The translations under genes were made by a program, and so were the position numbers. DNA of 64,000 nucleotides, from positions 620,001-684,000 of the forward strand of contig NC_012964.1 in the NCBI RefSeq assembly GCF_000027005.1. The letters run 5' to 3'. The notes under the pieces were generated by a model, which saw nothing but the letters and a program-made list of their open reading frames with translations, ran no database searches and was not told where the DNA came from. How positions within the stretch are numbered: the stretch's first letter is position 1; each line of letters opens with the position of its first letter. This document shows positions 46,916 through 57,800 of the stretch, in pieces. Source of the stretch: Komagataella phaffii GS115 (Eukaryota > Ascomycota > Pichiomycetes > Pichiales > Pichiaceae).

Positions 46916-48013
46916 TCAGTTGACGCGGCTAAGGCCCTCCTTCCCATATAAAATAACATCCTGGATGTTTCTTAAACAGAAAATGGAAGTGTCGTTGAAA
47001 TTCTCTACCGTGGATGATCCAATATGAGGAGTGAGAATTACGTCCTGTCTTTCTATCAGCTCTCTGCTAACAGCAGGCTCCTTGGCATAGACATCTAATC
47101 CGGCAAAAGACAATTTTCCAGATCTCAAACCTGCCAACAAATCATCCTCATTCACAATTGTGCCTCGTCCAACATTAATCACTCGGGACCTATGAGGAAC
47201 TAAGTCAATTATCTCCTTATTGTACAAATTTTCAGTCTCACTAGTACCAGGAAGTGACAACACAACTAGATCAGCAACAGGGGCAGCTTCCTTCAAAGAA
47301 GCATAATACTTTACTGGAAACAACAACTGGGCTTCTTGCTCTGAAGAAAGACGAGTTCTTTTTACATAGCTGATGTTCATTCCAATAGCATGCAACCTTT
47401 TGGCGATTCTGGAACCAATGGAACCAAATCCAACAACAACTGCATTTTTCCCAAAGGGTGTCAAAATGGGTAAAGAATCACCCAATCTATGGCCAAAGGC
47501 ATAATCAGAGCTGTCTGTCGAGTTCAACACCACCTTACCCGTCTGTTTATCCAGGGAAGCACTTTGAAGAAGACTTCTAGTTTTGACGGTGTGCCCAGAC
47601 TCTCTGAAATTATCCTCAAATACCTTGAAGTATCTGAAAGATTGCAAAGTATGGTATAATACCAGATCAGCAACCTGCTCTGCACCCAAAGATGGACAAT
47701 TGTACAGCTTGATTCCGCGTTTAGCCAGCTGCTCACTACCCCACCCATCGAGTCCAACTGAACAACTTGTGACAAGTTTCAATGAATCAGGCAATGCCTG
47801 CACTATATCCTCGGTCAACCCACCCACTGGATGGAACCCTAACCAAGACCCGTAAATTGCCACCACTTTGGAAAGTTTCCCCTGGAGATCTTCCAGAAGA
47901 GTTTCCTTAGATGTTATTTTATAATGGATACACTCAAACTGAGCAGAAAACTCATGAAACTCTGGCAGATCCCTGTTAGGTTCTCCGATAAACAATACTT
48001 GAGGCTTAGACAT
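46916..48013 (-). CDS. D-2-hydroxyacid dehydrogenase (glyoxylate/hydroxypyruvate reductase-like)
   Basis: 365 aa from ATG 48013. An NAD(P)-dependent enzyme of the D-isomer-specific family. The dinucleotide fold is NAVVVGFGSIGSRIAKRLHA. The three catalytic residues are Arg in VINVGRGTIVNEDDL, Glu in LDVYAKEPAV and His in ILTPHIGSSTVENF. A SVGLDGWGSEQLAKRGIKLY-type substrate segment precedes the fold. Reductases of glyoxylate, hydroxypyruvate or 2-oxoacids and the yeast mandelate dehydrogenase are all in this family, so the substrate is open. There is no peroxisomal signal at the end. Confidence 0.85.
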   Translation of the reverse strand: MSKPQVLFIGEPNRDLPEFHEFSAQFECIHYKITSKETLLEDLQGKLSKVVAIYGSWLGFHPVGGLTEDIVQALPDSLKLVTSCSVGLDGWGSEQLAKRGIKLYNCPSLGAEQVADLVLYHTLQSFRYFKVFEDNFRESGHTVKTRSLLQSASLDKQTGKVVLNSTDSSDYAFGHRLGDSLPILTPFGKNAVVVGFGSIGSRIAKRLHAIGMNISYVKRTRLSSEQEAQLLFPVKYYASLKEAAPVADLVVLSLPGTSETENLYNKEIIDLVPHRSRVINVGRGTIVNEDDLLAGLRSGKLSFAGLDVYAKEPAVSRELIERQDVILTPHIGSSTVENFNDTSIFCLRNIQDVILYGKEGLSRVN

Positions 48014-48215
48014 GACTCTTAATAAAAACAGGGAAGTAATTTGCGAATTGATCCCCTCCTTTATGTAATTGATGGTAGAGATCTAGGGGAAATGGCGTTT
48101 ATTTTTTTTCGTTTCCTTACATCATTTTGGTCTGAGATCGCATAAATAATTTTAACTTTGATCGTTTTTAACTTACATATGTGATATTCATTTATATCTA
48201 CTTTGACTTGTGTAT

Positions 48216-48779
48216 CTAATGATGGTGTGGTTTTCCGGATCCCAAAAAGTTAAGCTTGTAGACGGAACCGCACTCCCAACATCTTGCATTCTTCTCAGTG
48301 GTGGGCTTCAACCATTCGATGTTATGAGAATCGGCTGGGACACCAGTGCAACCAACATAGCGGTAGTCATCATAGGAGTCGATCAAGATTGGGTCCTTCA
48401 TGGTACCCTTTCTGACAGCTTCCAAAGGTGTTTCGTCGAAAACTTCGATACCTTCCAGTTTACCTAGCAATTCGTATCTTTCTAAACCAGTAGCTTGTTC
48501 CAAATCGGTGGGAACTGTTCCTGTCTTGGCACCAGGACCAACCAGGTTCTCAAGGCCTTCCACCTCAGCAATGGATGTGGCAGTCTTGAATTGCTTTGGG
48601 GTTTGTTGTCTCAAGATGGAAGCAGTGGAGAACAGACGAGATGCTGGTCTAACACGAGGTAAGCATTGACGAAGCACTATAGATGTTAGTAACGTGATAC
48701 TTTAGGACAAAGGCCTATCAGATTAAAAGTTCATGTGTGCTGTCAACCTGTGGAGCTTGGGGTGGGTGTGGAACTTACT
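48216..48779 (-). CDS. COX4: COX4, cytochrome c oxidase zinc subunit, with split start codon
   Basis: 153 aa, the nuclear zinc-binding subunit of complex IV. The continuous frame ends upstream at the AG of TTACTAACATCTATAG and has no in-frame ATG before residue 93. A GTAAGT donor at 48778-48773 follows an A at 48779. Splicing 48677-48778 joins that A to TG at 48676 and creates ATG, giving MLRQCLPRVRPASRLFSTAS. This aligns with the Saccharomyces Cox4 presequence start MLSLRQS. The body has VGPGAKTGTVPTDLEQATGL and SYDDYRYVGCTG. Zinc ligands are C110, H118, C133 and C136. Exon 1 before 48779 is 5'UTR. The CTG for Leu in LGKLEGIEVF shows the standard code. Confidence 0.95.
48677..48778 (-). other. 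COX4 intron, interrupting the ATG
   Basis: 102 nt: donor GTAAGT, branch TACTAAC (plus-strand GTTAGTA at 48685-48691), acceptor TATAG. All three are consensus, on the minus strand. Confidence 0.9.
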
Positions 48780-48885
48780 GATAAATAATTTCCTTGTGGT
48801 ATCAAGTGAAAGGAACAGTTAAGTTGAGATAGCTTAAACAGACGAAAATCATCCTATTTCAAACTAGTGTGAATATCGCGCTTCC

Positions 48886-48893
48886 TCATTGGT
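48886..48893 (-). promoter_or_regulatory. HAP-type CCAAT box upstream of COX4
   Basis: ACCAATGA on the minus strand, a full match to ACCAATNA, about 107 bp before the end of COX4 exon 1. It fits HAP control of respiratory genes. Confidence 0.6.
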
Positions 48894-49260
48894 TGATGCT
48901 CCAGCAGCTCTGCTGATGTAATATCTGACGTAATCAATCTGATGTTCAGGTGTTTTGACTCAGAGGTGCAAGGGTGTTTATTTGAGATTCTCGAACTATT
49001 GTGACTGTTGTGATGAAATATACCGCGAGCTCCACGTAATTGCGAGATCTAAAGGAGTTTTTCCTTGCAAAGTCTTCGCGACACCTTGTAAAGAAAAAGG
49101 TTTTGTTCCTAATAGTCGCACGTCCTTATTTTTTTCTCTCTCACCTCCGGCACCTCACGACTTAGGGCACACGCGCGTTTTTTGGCACTCCCTCCCTCGA
49201 TTCCTCACCCAAAATTCCATCAGTTTGAAAAATATCTTTCTCCATCAACCAACAACCAAC
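48894..49260. promoter_or_regulatory. RPS26 upstream region
   Basis: About 370 bp between the COX4 CCAAT box and RPS26. A Gcn4-like TGACTCA lies at 48956-48962. A T/C-rich stretch (49130-49220) precedes the start, as in strong yeast promoters. A GTG- or TTG-led extension of the RPS26 frame across here is spurious. Confidence 0.45.
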
Positions 49261-49620
49261 ATGCCTAAAAAGAGAGCTTCCAACGGTAGAAACAAGAAGG
49301 GTAGAGGACACGTTAAGTTTGTCAGATGTTTGAACTGTGCCAGATGTGTTCCTAAGGACAAGGCCATTAAGCGTGTCACCATCAGAAACATGGTTGAGGC
49401 TGCTGCCGTCAGAGATTTGTCTGAGGCCTCTGTTTACGAGGAGTATGCTCTTCCAAAGCTTTACAACAAGCTGCACTACTGTGTTTCCTGTGCTATCCAC
49501 ACTAGAATTGTCAGAGTCAGATCCAGAAGTGACAGAAGAATCAGAGCTCCTCCTCAAAGACAAAGATTCAGCAATGACAGAAGAGTCAACCCAGCTGAAG
49601 CTGCCAAGAAGGCTTTGTAG
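49261..49620 (+). CDS. RPS26: Ribosomal protein eS26
   Basis: 119 aa, as in Saccharomyces Rps26. A component of the small subunit near the mRNA exit. The first ATG after the pyrimidine-rich leader gives [20 protein letters not shown]; the longer upstream frame is discarded. Zinc-binding cysteines are at about 23, 26, 74 and 77 (CLNCARC and [17 protein letters not shown]). The [20 protein letters not shown] tail is near-universal for fungi. No intron. Confidence 0.98.
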   Translation: MPKKRASNGRNKKGRGHVKFVRCLNCARCVPKDKAIKRVTIRNMVEAAAVRDLSEASVYEEYALPKLYNKLHYCVSCAIHTRIVRVRSRSDRRIRAPPQRQRFSNDRRVNPAEAAKKAL

Positions 49621-50021
49621 GTGTAGTGTAATTCGAATATGAATCATCAGTTATTGGAAACTGTAGAGCGTGTTTCTTTTAAAGGGAACCTCACATTGAC
49701 TCGTGGTATTGTAAGCTAGCTCAGTTCTGGATTGTTAGACAGTTCTAATGCTGGTCCTAACAAATGAGTTTTTCTCGCACCTTCGTAGGCGGCCTCGGTG
49801 GCCCCCAAGCACTGGCCCTCCCATTCCGATCCTCCCACTACACCTTTCTCTCGCACGGCTATCACCCCATCTCTCTACCGTGCTCCGCCTTTGCCCTTCC
49901 ACAAATAATCTCCGCCCCCCGCGCCCACCAAGGCATCCAACTTAGCGAACGAATATTTCTCAGACGGGGGAGAGACGTTACCTATCTTCTCCAGCAACGT
50001 AAACTCAACACGAAAGGGAGA
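49621..50021. other. CDC55 leader region with in-frame upstream ATG
   Basis: The 400 bp before CDC55. From ATG 49764 an 86-codon stretch is open and in frame with CDC55. It is pyrimidine- and Pro/Leu-rich and is probably transcribed leader, but it could encode an N-terminal extension. Confidence 0.45.
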
Positions 50022-51401
50022 ATGGAAGAACACAACTGGAAGTTTTCACAATGCTTTGGTGACAAAGGTGATGTGGAGACAATTACAGAAGCCGACATCA
50101 TTTCGACGGTGGAATTTGACCATACCGGCGATTTTCTAGCCACCGGTGATCGAGGAGGCCGGATTGTGCTATTCGAACGGAACGAGAGCAAGAACAACTG
50201 TGAATACAGATTCTACACTGAGTTTCAAAGCCACGATGCTGAATTTGACTATCTTAAGTCATTGGAGATTGAAGAGAAGATCAACAAGATTAAATGGCTC
50301 AAAAGAAGCAACACGTCGAACATGCTGCTAAGCACAAACGACAAGACCATCAAACTGTGGAAGATCTTTGAGAAGCAAATAAAGATGGTCAGTGAAAACA
50401 ATCTGAGTGAGAACTCTAACTTAATGAACACAGGGAATGAGACATTGTCGGCCGCCAATATAAGTTCCAAGTTGTTGTCGATCAACAACTTGAAGCTGCC
50501 TAGATTGACCTTACATGATACCATCACTTCAGCACAACCCAAGAAGATTTATGCCAATGCTCATGCCTATCATATCAATTCCATCAGTGTTAACAGTGAT
50601 GGAGAGACATTCATATCCGCAGACGATCTACGTATCAACCTGTGGAACTTGGGTATTGCTGACCAGTCTTTCAACATTGTTGATATAAAACCAGTTAATA
50701 TGGAGGAGCTCACGGAGGTAATTACCAGTGCTGAGTTCCATCCTGAAAATTGTAATCTTTTCATGTACAGTTCGTCGAAGGGGACCATTAAGTTGGCTGA
50801 TATGCGAGTATCGTCACTTTGCGACAACTATTCCAAAGTTTTTGAAGAATGCATTGACCCTACAAACCACAATTTCTTTACAGAGATCACGTCGTCTATT
50901 TCTGATGTTAAGTTCTCACCTAACGGTAAGTATATCGTATCAAGAGACTATATGACAGTGAAGATTTGGGATGTTGCTATGGAAAGCGAACCACTCAAGA
51001 CCATTAATATACATGAACAGTTACGTGACCGCCTTTGCGATACCTACGAAAACGATGCCATATTCGATAAGTTCGAAGTCCAATTCTCTGGCGACAACGA
51101 CTCGATCATGACCGGAAGTTATAACAACAACTTCATGATTTACCCTAATGCTGTTTCATCTTCGAGCAAGACCGTTTCCGAAAACGAGATCGTGCTACAG
51201 GCTGATAAGTCAGCTTTCAAAGCCAAGAAATTAAACAGCAGACGTAAGGAGCCGTCAAACGGTCTTTCTATGATGCGCAAGGAGATGCAATTCGACGATA
51301 TAGACTTCAAGAAGAGCATCCTCAACTTGAGCTGGCATCCACGCGAGAATAGTGTCGCAATTGCTGCTACGAACAACCTCTACATTTTCTCTACTTTGTA
51401 A
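50022..51401 (+). CDS. CDC55: CDC55, PP2A regulatory B subunit
   Basis: 459 aa from ATG 50022. A WD-repeat targeting subunit of protein phosphatase 2A, with roles in mitotic exit and the spindle checkpoint. Conserved blocks: [38 protein letters not shown], the signature [20 protein letters not shown], and [20 protein letters not shown]. The end [20 protein letters not shown] followed by NNLYIF is typical. The start is chosen because homology begins at residue 3; an upstream ATG would add 86 residues not expected in this family. Confidence 0.96.
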   Translation: MEEHNWKFSQCFGDKGDVETITEADIISTVEFDHTGDFLATGDRGGRIVLFERNESKNNCEYRFYTEFQSHDAEFDYLKSLEIEEKINKIKWLKRSNTSNMLLSTNDKTIKLWKIFEKQIKMVSENNLSENSNLMNTGNETLSAANISSKLLSINNLKLPRLTLHDTITSAQPKKIYANAHAYHINSISVNSDGETFISADDLRINLWNLGIADQSFNIVDIKPVNMEELTEVITSAEFHPENCNLFMYSSSKGTIKLADMRVSSLCDNYSKVFEECIDPTNHNFFTEITSSISDVKFSPNGKYIVSRDYMTVKIWDVAMESEPLKTINIHEQLRDRLCDTYENDAIFDKFEVQFSGDNDSIMTGSYNNNFMIYPNAVSSSSKTVSENEIVLQADKSAFKAKKLNSRRKEPSNGLSMMRKEMQFDDIDFKKSILNLSWHPRENSVAIAATNNLYIFSTL

Positions 51402-51501
51402 TAAGACGACTCCACATCATCCTACCAAATATCAACCAGTAAATGTAAAATCATACGCTGTGAATTTATCTTCTACTTAAAATAATAAAAAGGGATCATG
51501 C

Positions 51502-51867
51502 TTACTCTTTGACGTGTCTGTTGACATCTGGGTTCCAGAAAAGAGTTTTGTCTCCGTCACCCCAGAAGAAGTCAACTCTTCTGACATTCTGGTATGGATA
51601 CGCTTTTGGCCATTCTTCATCAGATAAGTGGCGGTTGTGGGCTCTATGCTCAGCGTGCTCAGCTTCAACGAAGTAGGTGTTTACGGCAGTTAGGGCAATG
51701 GCAGGAAGGGCAACGAAGTAAGAGATCTTCTTCCACAATGCAGTGGTTCCCTTGGAGTGGTGATAGACATCGTCCAAGTGCTTCTTGAAAGCTTGAGCTT
51801 TAGCTGGGTCACCCTTGACAGTGGTGAAACCACGGCGACCGATAGAACTAGCTGCTGTTCTGAACAT
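51502..51867 (-). CDS. COX13: COX13, cytochrome c oxidase subunit VIa
   Basis: 121 aa. A small inner-membrane subunit that influences ATP control and dimer stability of complex IV. A short presequence (FRTAASSIGRRGFTT) is followed by KISYFVALPAIALTAVNTYF, the conserved membrane helix, and EHAEHRAHNRHLSDEEWPKA. The end DFFWGDGDKTLFWNPDVNRH is diagnostic for the family. It is convergent with CDC55 (100 bp). Confidence 0.96.
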   Translation of the reverse strand: MFRTAASSIGRRGFTTVKGDPAKAQAFKKHLDDVYHHSKGTTALWKKISYFVALPAIALTAVNTYFVEAEHAEHRAHNRHLSDEEWPKAYPYQNVRRVDFFWGDGDKTLFWNPDVNRHVKE

Positions 51868-51942
51868 GGTTTGTGTTTAATGTGGTTGGTATGATAGATC
51901 GCTTACCTATTTGATGTGTGGTGAGATTTTTAAAGCAACTTT

Positions 51943-51950
51943 TTATTGGT
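51943..51950 (-). promoter_or_regulatory. HAP-type CCAAT box upstream of COX13
   Basis: ACCAATAA on the minus strand, a full match to ACCAATNA, 76 bp before the COX13 ATG. Confidence 0.6.
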
Positions 51951-52020
51951 TCTCACATAGTGGTCAAGGCACGACTCCTACTGAAGCACTGACATAACTC
52001 AAACGACCCAGGAAGTCTTT

Positions 52021-53438
52021 CTAAATGAGATCTTCAACGACATTGTTACCTTCTAGTTGGTTTCCGATTGTTAACCATCCCGGTCTTACATTGTGTTGCT
52101 TGCCAAAGATTTCTAGTTTGCGTGCATGTTCTCCCACCATTTTTTCTACCATTACATATAACTCGTCTGGTTTTCGACCAGTTTCTCTTGTTGAGGCTAG
52201 AATGATGTCGTCGAACAACCCTCTTTGAAGCCATGTGCATCTGCCCTTGATGCCCACTAACAGATGTTCTTTTGAGTGGTTTAGCCAATGACCTGTACGT
52301 CCAGTACAGATGTTTCGTCCCAGTTGATTTGTTTTTACCCAGATCAGTTCGCTTGATACAGTGTAACCATTTTCCAGTAGCCAGGCTCTCCCGATGCTAG
52401 TAGACCTTACTGTAACCCAAAGTAAAAAGATGCCCTCGTCTTGTATCTGATCAACTGGAATCTTCAGTAATTCAGTTTCATTCGATTCAATGGAATTTGT
52501 GTGAATGTTCCAAGGAGGATCTGCTATTATCGCAGCAAACTTACCCAGTCTGTTGAAATTAAGCTTTCTTACATCACAATTGATCCACTGTGCCGGCAGC
52601 TGTTTACACAATGTCTTGCTGATTGGTTCTCCTTTGGTGTAACTGGCTAACACTTCAAGTGTTGGGCTATTGGGAGGAGGGGGCTTATTAGCTGCTAGGG
52701 TTGGAACAGTTTGATAGTAGTGCAGATATTTGCAAGTTTTCAGCTTATGGCATGTATCAAGGTACGAACAGTCGCCCAATTTAGGGTCTGTATGCGATTT
52801 GATAATCGGTACAAAATGGATCTTGGTTTCAAGACACTTTAGCAACTGGGTCTTTCGACTTCTTTTCAGAGATTCGGCACATCTATCGATATCGATACCT
52901 GCTAAAATTTCTGCATGCTTGGATTGATTGCAGATTTCGAATGTTGGTTCTTCTTTGGTCTCTTCTTTCATTTTTTCGTTAGAAAGTCTTAGAGCTCCTG
53001 ATGGTTTGCAAAGCAGAGACATTAACTCGTTTAATTCAGAATCTGCTGGCCTGTACTCTAACAGTTCATTGAGCTGTTGCAAATTGCTTTTTTACGTGGT
53101 TTTTTCTTGTTCTCCTTAAGATCGGTTGATACATTCAGACCAGGCAGATTTTCCTCCAGGATTTCCAATGCTAGACAGTTGATGTTTTTTATTCTGACTG
53201 AACAATTATAAGACTTGGACTGATCCTCAACATCAGTAAGTGCTTCTGCATAGAATTTGTAGATATCTGTATCGAATTCGAGTGAGTTCGATAGTTTGTT
53301 GACTCTGATTAGCCCCGCCAGAAATTCATGCCATCGTAGAGTGCTTTGGAGACGAAATAGACTAGATACGTTTCCTTCCACCGGAAACCTCAATAGTGAA
53401 TTTCCGTATCCGAGAAGTAAAGGCAATATCGTTTCCAT
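52021..53438 (-). pseudogene. IME4: IME4/METTL3 m6A methyltransferase with an apparent frameshift
   Basis: The catalytic subunit that writes N6-methyladenosine on mRNA during yeast meiosis. The first frame (ATG 53438, METILPLLLGYGN) ends at 53058. The second holds the catalytic domain: the zinc-finger-like LDTCHKLKTCKYLHYYQTVP, the DPPW motif in FAAIIADPPWNIHTNS, and LGRNICTGRTGHWLNHSKEH with the RNA-binding loop. The second frame starts at TTG, which is Leu in a continuing helix (QQLNELLEYRPADSELNEL), so it is not an independent start. The frames meet at A6 (53088-53093): one more A gives CGT AAA AAA AGC AAT TTG and a continuous 472-aa protein. Without it there is only a truncated product. 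A sequencing error is possible. Confidence 0.85.
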
Positions 53439-53797
53439 TATCAACTTTACTGTACAAAGATCTATAAAGAATTACATGGGATAAACAGCCTATATATACC
53501 TTGTTAATTTGATGTACTATTTGACATGATATTTCAACTGGAAATCGATGATAACCGGAAAATCCCCAAAAACCTTACGATGTCGACAAATTGAACAATT
53601 CTAGAAGCTATCCGGGGTGGATGTTTCACCAGATCAACTATACAATAATACGGTTACCCCATACTTTCTTGATAGAGTTTAGCTCAACAAGTTCATTTAA
53701 GGTTGCACCTCTACACCAACTATGATTTACCGAGGAACACAAATATGTGGAGTTTACTGCTTGAACTCTAGTCACACATCTCTTGAGGGACAAAGTA
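53439..53797. promoter_or_regulatory. Divergent intergenic region IME4 / MPO1
   Basis: About 360 bp, AT-rich near 53500-53560. No gene visible. Confidence 0.35.
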
Positions 53798-54453
53798 ATG
53801 GGGTTATTGGACTTGGAGCAGCAATTGGCCTTTTATAGGGCATATCATTGTAAGTTGTGTGCCATTGATAGAAGAACAACGAAATTCGTTACTAACCGCG
53901 TTGCCTAGTCAATAAGGTGAATGTAGCAATTCACTTGGTATTTGTACCAACCATTCTCTTCAGCACTGTGGGGTTCTTATCTGCCATTCCTTTGAATCAA
54001 ATCACCCCATTTGATTTATCAGGAGTACCATTTTTTGGAAAGTTGTATAACTTGGGTGCCTTTTTGATTGCGTCCTTTAGCATCTACTACATCTTGTTGG
54101 ACCGACTGGGACTTGTATTGACCCCCCTTTTGCTTTTGATAAGCTACTCCATCAGCACTCTGTATGATTTTTATGATAAAAGTGAGGTGGTAAAGGGCTC
54201 TCTGGTTCTTTTTGGCATTGGATGGGCTGTTCAATTCGTAGGTCATGCTCTATTTGAAAGAAGAGCTCCGGCGTTGTTCGACAACCTGGTTCAGGCTTTG
54301 GTCCTGGCTCCATACTTCGTCGCATTTGAAGTTGTGTTTGCTCTTGGGTTCAGGAAGGATCTCCAGAAAAAGATGAATAACCACGCAGGTAAGCTGATGC
54401 TTGAATTTCGAACTAGGGAGAAGGGTCACCCTGTCGTCGAAAAGACCGACTGA
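53798..54453 (+). CDS. MPO1: MPO1, 2-hydroxy fatty acid dioxygenase (DUF962), spliced
   Basis: 198 aa. Mpo1 removes one carbon from 2-hydroxy fatty acids of phytosphingosine in the ER. The contiguous frame begins only at a GTG. The real start is ATG 53798: exon 1 53798-53849 (MGLLDLEQQLAFYRAYH), intron 53850-53908 (GTAAGT, TACTAAC, CCTAG) and exon 2 from 53909. The spliced YHFNKVNVAIHLVFVPTIL aligns with Saccharomyces YHHNPKNVLIHSIFVPTIL. Several membrane segments follow, then FGIGWAVQFVGHALFERRAP with conserved His and NLVQALVLAPYFVAFEVVF. Confidence 0.95.
53850..53908 (+). other. MPO1 intron
   Basis: 59 nt with GTAAGT donor, TACTAAC branch at 53890-53896 and TAG acceptor. It splits the codon after one base. 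Confidence 0.93.
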
Positions 54454-54844
54454 TTGCCCTATTTGTTCTATTTATTTAATTGGTTATGTAGTTTGAGTTT
54501 ATGGCTGAATGATCTTCATTTTACCAACAGTGTAGCTGGAGCCTGTTATTGTTCAATCCTGTAATTATCAGATCCAATCAAAGTCGTGCATTAGCGAATA
54601 CCATCTTGATTCCAGCATTGAAATTGAGCTCTGTCCTCCTGTCAGCTTTGAAAGAACCCTGCTAGATTTGTTCATTCATCACAGCTAATCTTACTTTATT
54701 ATAAGCAAGCACCCTCCTCTTGGTTTGTGGTGTTTGATTGTTTTGATTTGTCAGTCCCTTTTTGAGATAAATTTTTGATTGTTTATTTCCGACGGACTGC
54801 AACGCCAGATTGGGAAATTTGAATCATTCTCACATTTTCCAACC
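54454..54844. promoter_or_regulatory. MPO1 / SLA1 intergenic region
   Basis: About 390 bp in tandem. No gene; the T-rich stretch at 54720-54785 is probably SLA1 leader. Confidence 0.35.
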
Positions 54845-57800
54845 ATGACTTCGGTATTTTTGGGTGTTTATAGAGCCCTATTTGATTACCAAGCTCAAAA
54901 TGACGAAGAACTAACTGTGCATGAGAATGATCTACTATACGTATTGGAAAAGTCCGAAATTGATGACTGGTGGAAAGTTAAACAACGAGTTATCGGAGTT
55001 AATGTCGAGGAACCAATAGGTCTGGTACCCAGTACTTATATTGAGCCTGCTACACCTATCGGGTCAGCTGTTGCACTGTATGATTATGACAGACAAACAG
55101 AAGAAGAAATTACTTTCAAGGAGAATGACACCTTTGACGTGTACGACACCGACGATCAGGAGTGGATCTTGGTTGGCCTGAACAATATCCATTTTGGTTT
55201 CGTGCCTGCAAACTACATACAAATTTCTTTGGGTACGACGGCACCTGCTTCTAACAATCCACCAATACTTAGTCCCGCCAGCTTCCCTCCACCTCCTCAA
55301 CGGATCAACAACTCCTCTGTTCCCTCTCTCAAAGATGCTGAACCAGCAAGAAATCTAGAGGACGATAATGCTTATGAAGAGGAGGAAGATGTACCTCCAC
55401 CAATGCCAACGCGACCAACTGCCACTACAGCTACATCTAATATCTCTGCTCCTCAGGACTCTGAATCCGAAGAGGAACCTTCTAGTAGTAGCAGAAGGCC
55501 AAGTGGCCGTTCAAGGGCGGATGATGATTTTGTAAAAGGAGACTATTTCACTTGGGATGTTCAGGAAATTAATGGCCGCAAAAAGAGGAAAGCTGTCCTG
55601 GGTATCGGAAATGGTAGTATTTATGTCCAAGCAGAGGGACATTCTTCTAAGAAATGGGATATCAGGAATTTGACAAATTTCAGTAACGAAAAAAAGCACG
55701 TCTTTTTTGACTTTACCAACCCCTCGGCATCCTATGAACTTCATGCAGGCTCCAAGGACGCAGCAGATGCCATCCTGTCAATTGTTGGTGATTTGAAAGG
55801 TGCTTCTTCAATGCGTGCTTTGAAAGAGGTGAAGGCTGCATCTTCTGCCCCAAAAACCAAGACTGGTAAAGTCAGTTACAACTTCGATGCTGAAAGTCCC
55901 GATGAGTTGTCGATTAGGGAGGGTGATGTTGTCTACATATTGAACGATAAAGAATCCTCTGAGTGGTGGATAGTTCAGGACGTTAATACTAACAAGAAAG
56001 GTGTTGTTCCAGCTAGCTACATAGAGTTGATTAGCGGGGGTGGATCTACTTTAGCCAGCATTGGCTCTTCTATTTCCAAAGGTTCTAAGAAAGCTTTTGG
56101 ATCCTCCAGAAAACGTAAGGAAAAAGAGCGTAAGCATTTGGAAGAGCAACGTGCCGCTAAAAGAGAAACCGAAAGGGAACGTCAAAGACTTCGATCCAAG
56201 GAAGAAAGGGATAGGCTAAGAAAGTTAGATGAAAAGGAAAGAAGGAAAAAGCAAAAAGCTACTCCACAGGATGAAGACCAACCCGAGACTAGCAAACCTA
56301 ATCCTCATAGAGTGCGTACCTGGATTGACAGTTCAGGATCCTTCAAAGTTGAAGCAGAGTATTTGGGAGTTGTTGACGGTAAGATTCATCTGCATAAAAC
56401 AAACGGTGTAAAGATTGCCGTAGCGGCTCCTAAGTTGTCACTAGAGGATTTAGAGTATGTGGAAAGAATCACTGGAATGTCGTTAGAAAAATACAAGCCA
56501 AAGCCAAAATCTAGTGGTTCCTATTCCAGACCTTCCAAAAAGCCATCCTCTAGAGAATCTTCACCAAAGGAGTCCAGCCGCTCCGGAGTTAAACAATCAG
56601 TTCCCAAGATTGATCCTCCCAAAGACCCAGATTATGATTGGTTTCAATTTTTCTTGGGTTGCGATATTGATCCGAATAATTGTCAGCGATACAGTGTGGT
56701 TTTCATTAATGAACAACTGGATGAGAGTAGTTTGCAAGACCTCACTCCATCCCTACTAAGATCGCTAGGGTTAAGAGAAGGTGATATTTTGAGAGTTCAA
56801 AAATTCTTGGATAACAAGTTTGGTCGAACCAAAGCTCAAGAATCTGCTACCAATGGTGGTTTATTTACCAAGAGTGATGGTACATTGAAGAACAATAGGT
56901 CCACTGATGTTCTAACAAGTACAGTTGTAACGCGAGAAACTTTAAGTCCTACTAAGGCCGAGGCTAAGAGCAAAAGAATTGATGACGAAGCATGGGCTCT
57001 CAAACCCGCTGCCGAATCTAGCTCTCAAATGGATCAATTCTCCAGACCTGTCAGTGCAATGAGCAAACAATTGACTGGATCCATACAAGATCTCGTCAAC
57101 TTGAAACCTTTGGGGGACAATGCAAACAACGCTTCGGTAGCCCACAAAGCTGAAACACCAAACACTACCCAGGACAAACCTTCTGCTCCTGTCTTGGAAC
57201 CTGTGAAGACTGGAGCTGCAAGGGGACCTGTGCAAGCGCAACCAACAAGTGGTGGTTTCGTCACTGCACAACCTACTGGTGCTCTAGTTGCAATGCCTAC
57301 AGGTTTCATGCCCATTACGATGGTGCCCGTAAAGACAGGAGGAACTATAGCTCTTCAACCCACTGGTGGATTCGTTTCGTTGCAAAGAACTGGTGGGGTA
57401 CTTCCGCAGGTTACAGGGGGACTTGTTCCCGTTCAGACTGGTGGGTTAGTAATGCCTCAGACCTCATTTGGTGTAACTCCAACTTTGCAGCCAACAGGAG
57501 GGATTCTACCTGCTCAGAGGACAGGTGGATTGGTTCCTGTTCAAAGGACGGGGGGGCTAATTCCCGTCCAACAAACTGGAAGATTAGTTCCTGTTCAACA
57601 AACTGGAGGATTGATTCCTGTTCAAAGGACTGGAGGATTAGTTCCCGTTCAGAGAACTGGAAACTTACAACCTGTACCTACAACCTCTTTTGGAAGTCAA
57701 CCAACAGGAACTTTTGTGCCTCAATCTTCCTTTGGTAATCAGTTGGCCACCAATTTGAATAACCCGCAAACCACATTCGGCTCTCAACCAACAGGAGGTT

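Noticed and set aside
48449..48460. CUG-Ser genetic code
   Set aside because: CTG encodes a conserved Leu of Cox4 (LGKLEG), so the standard code applies.
48955..49260. N-terminal extension of RPS26
   Set aside because: eS26 is highly conserved and begins at the ATG at 49261.
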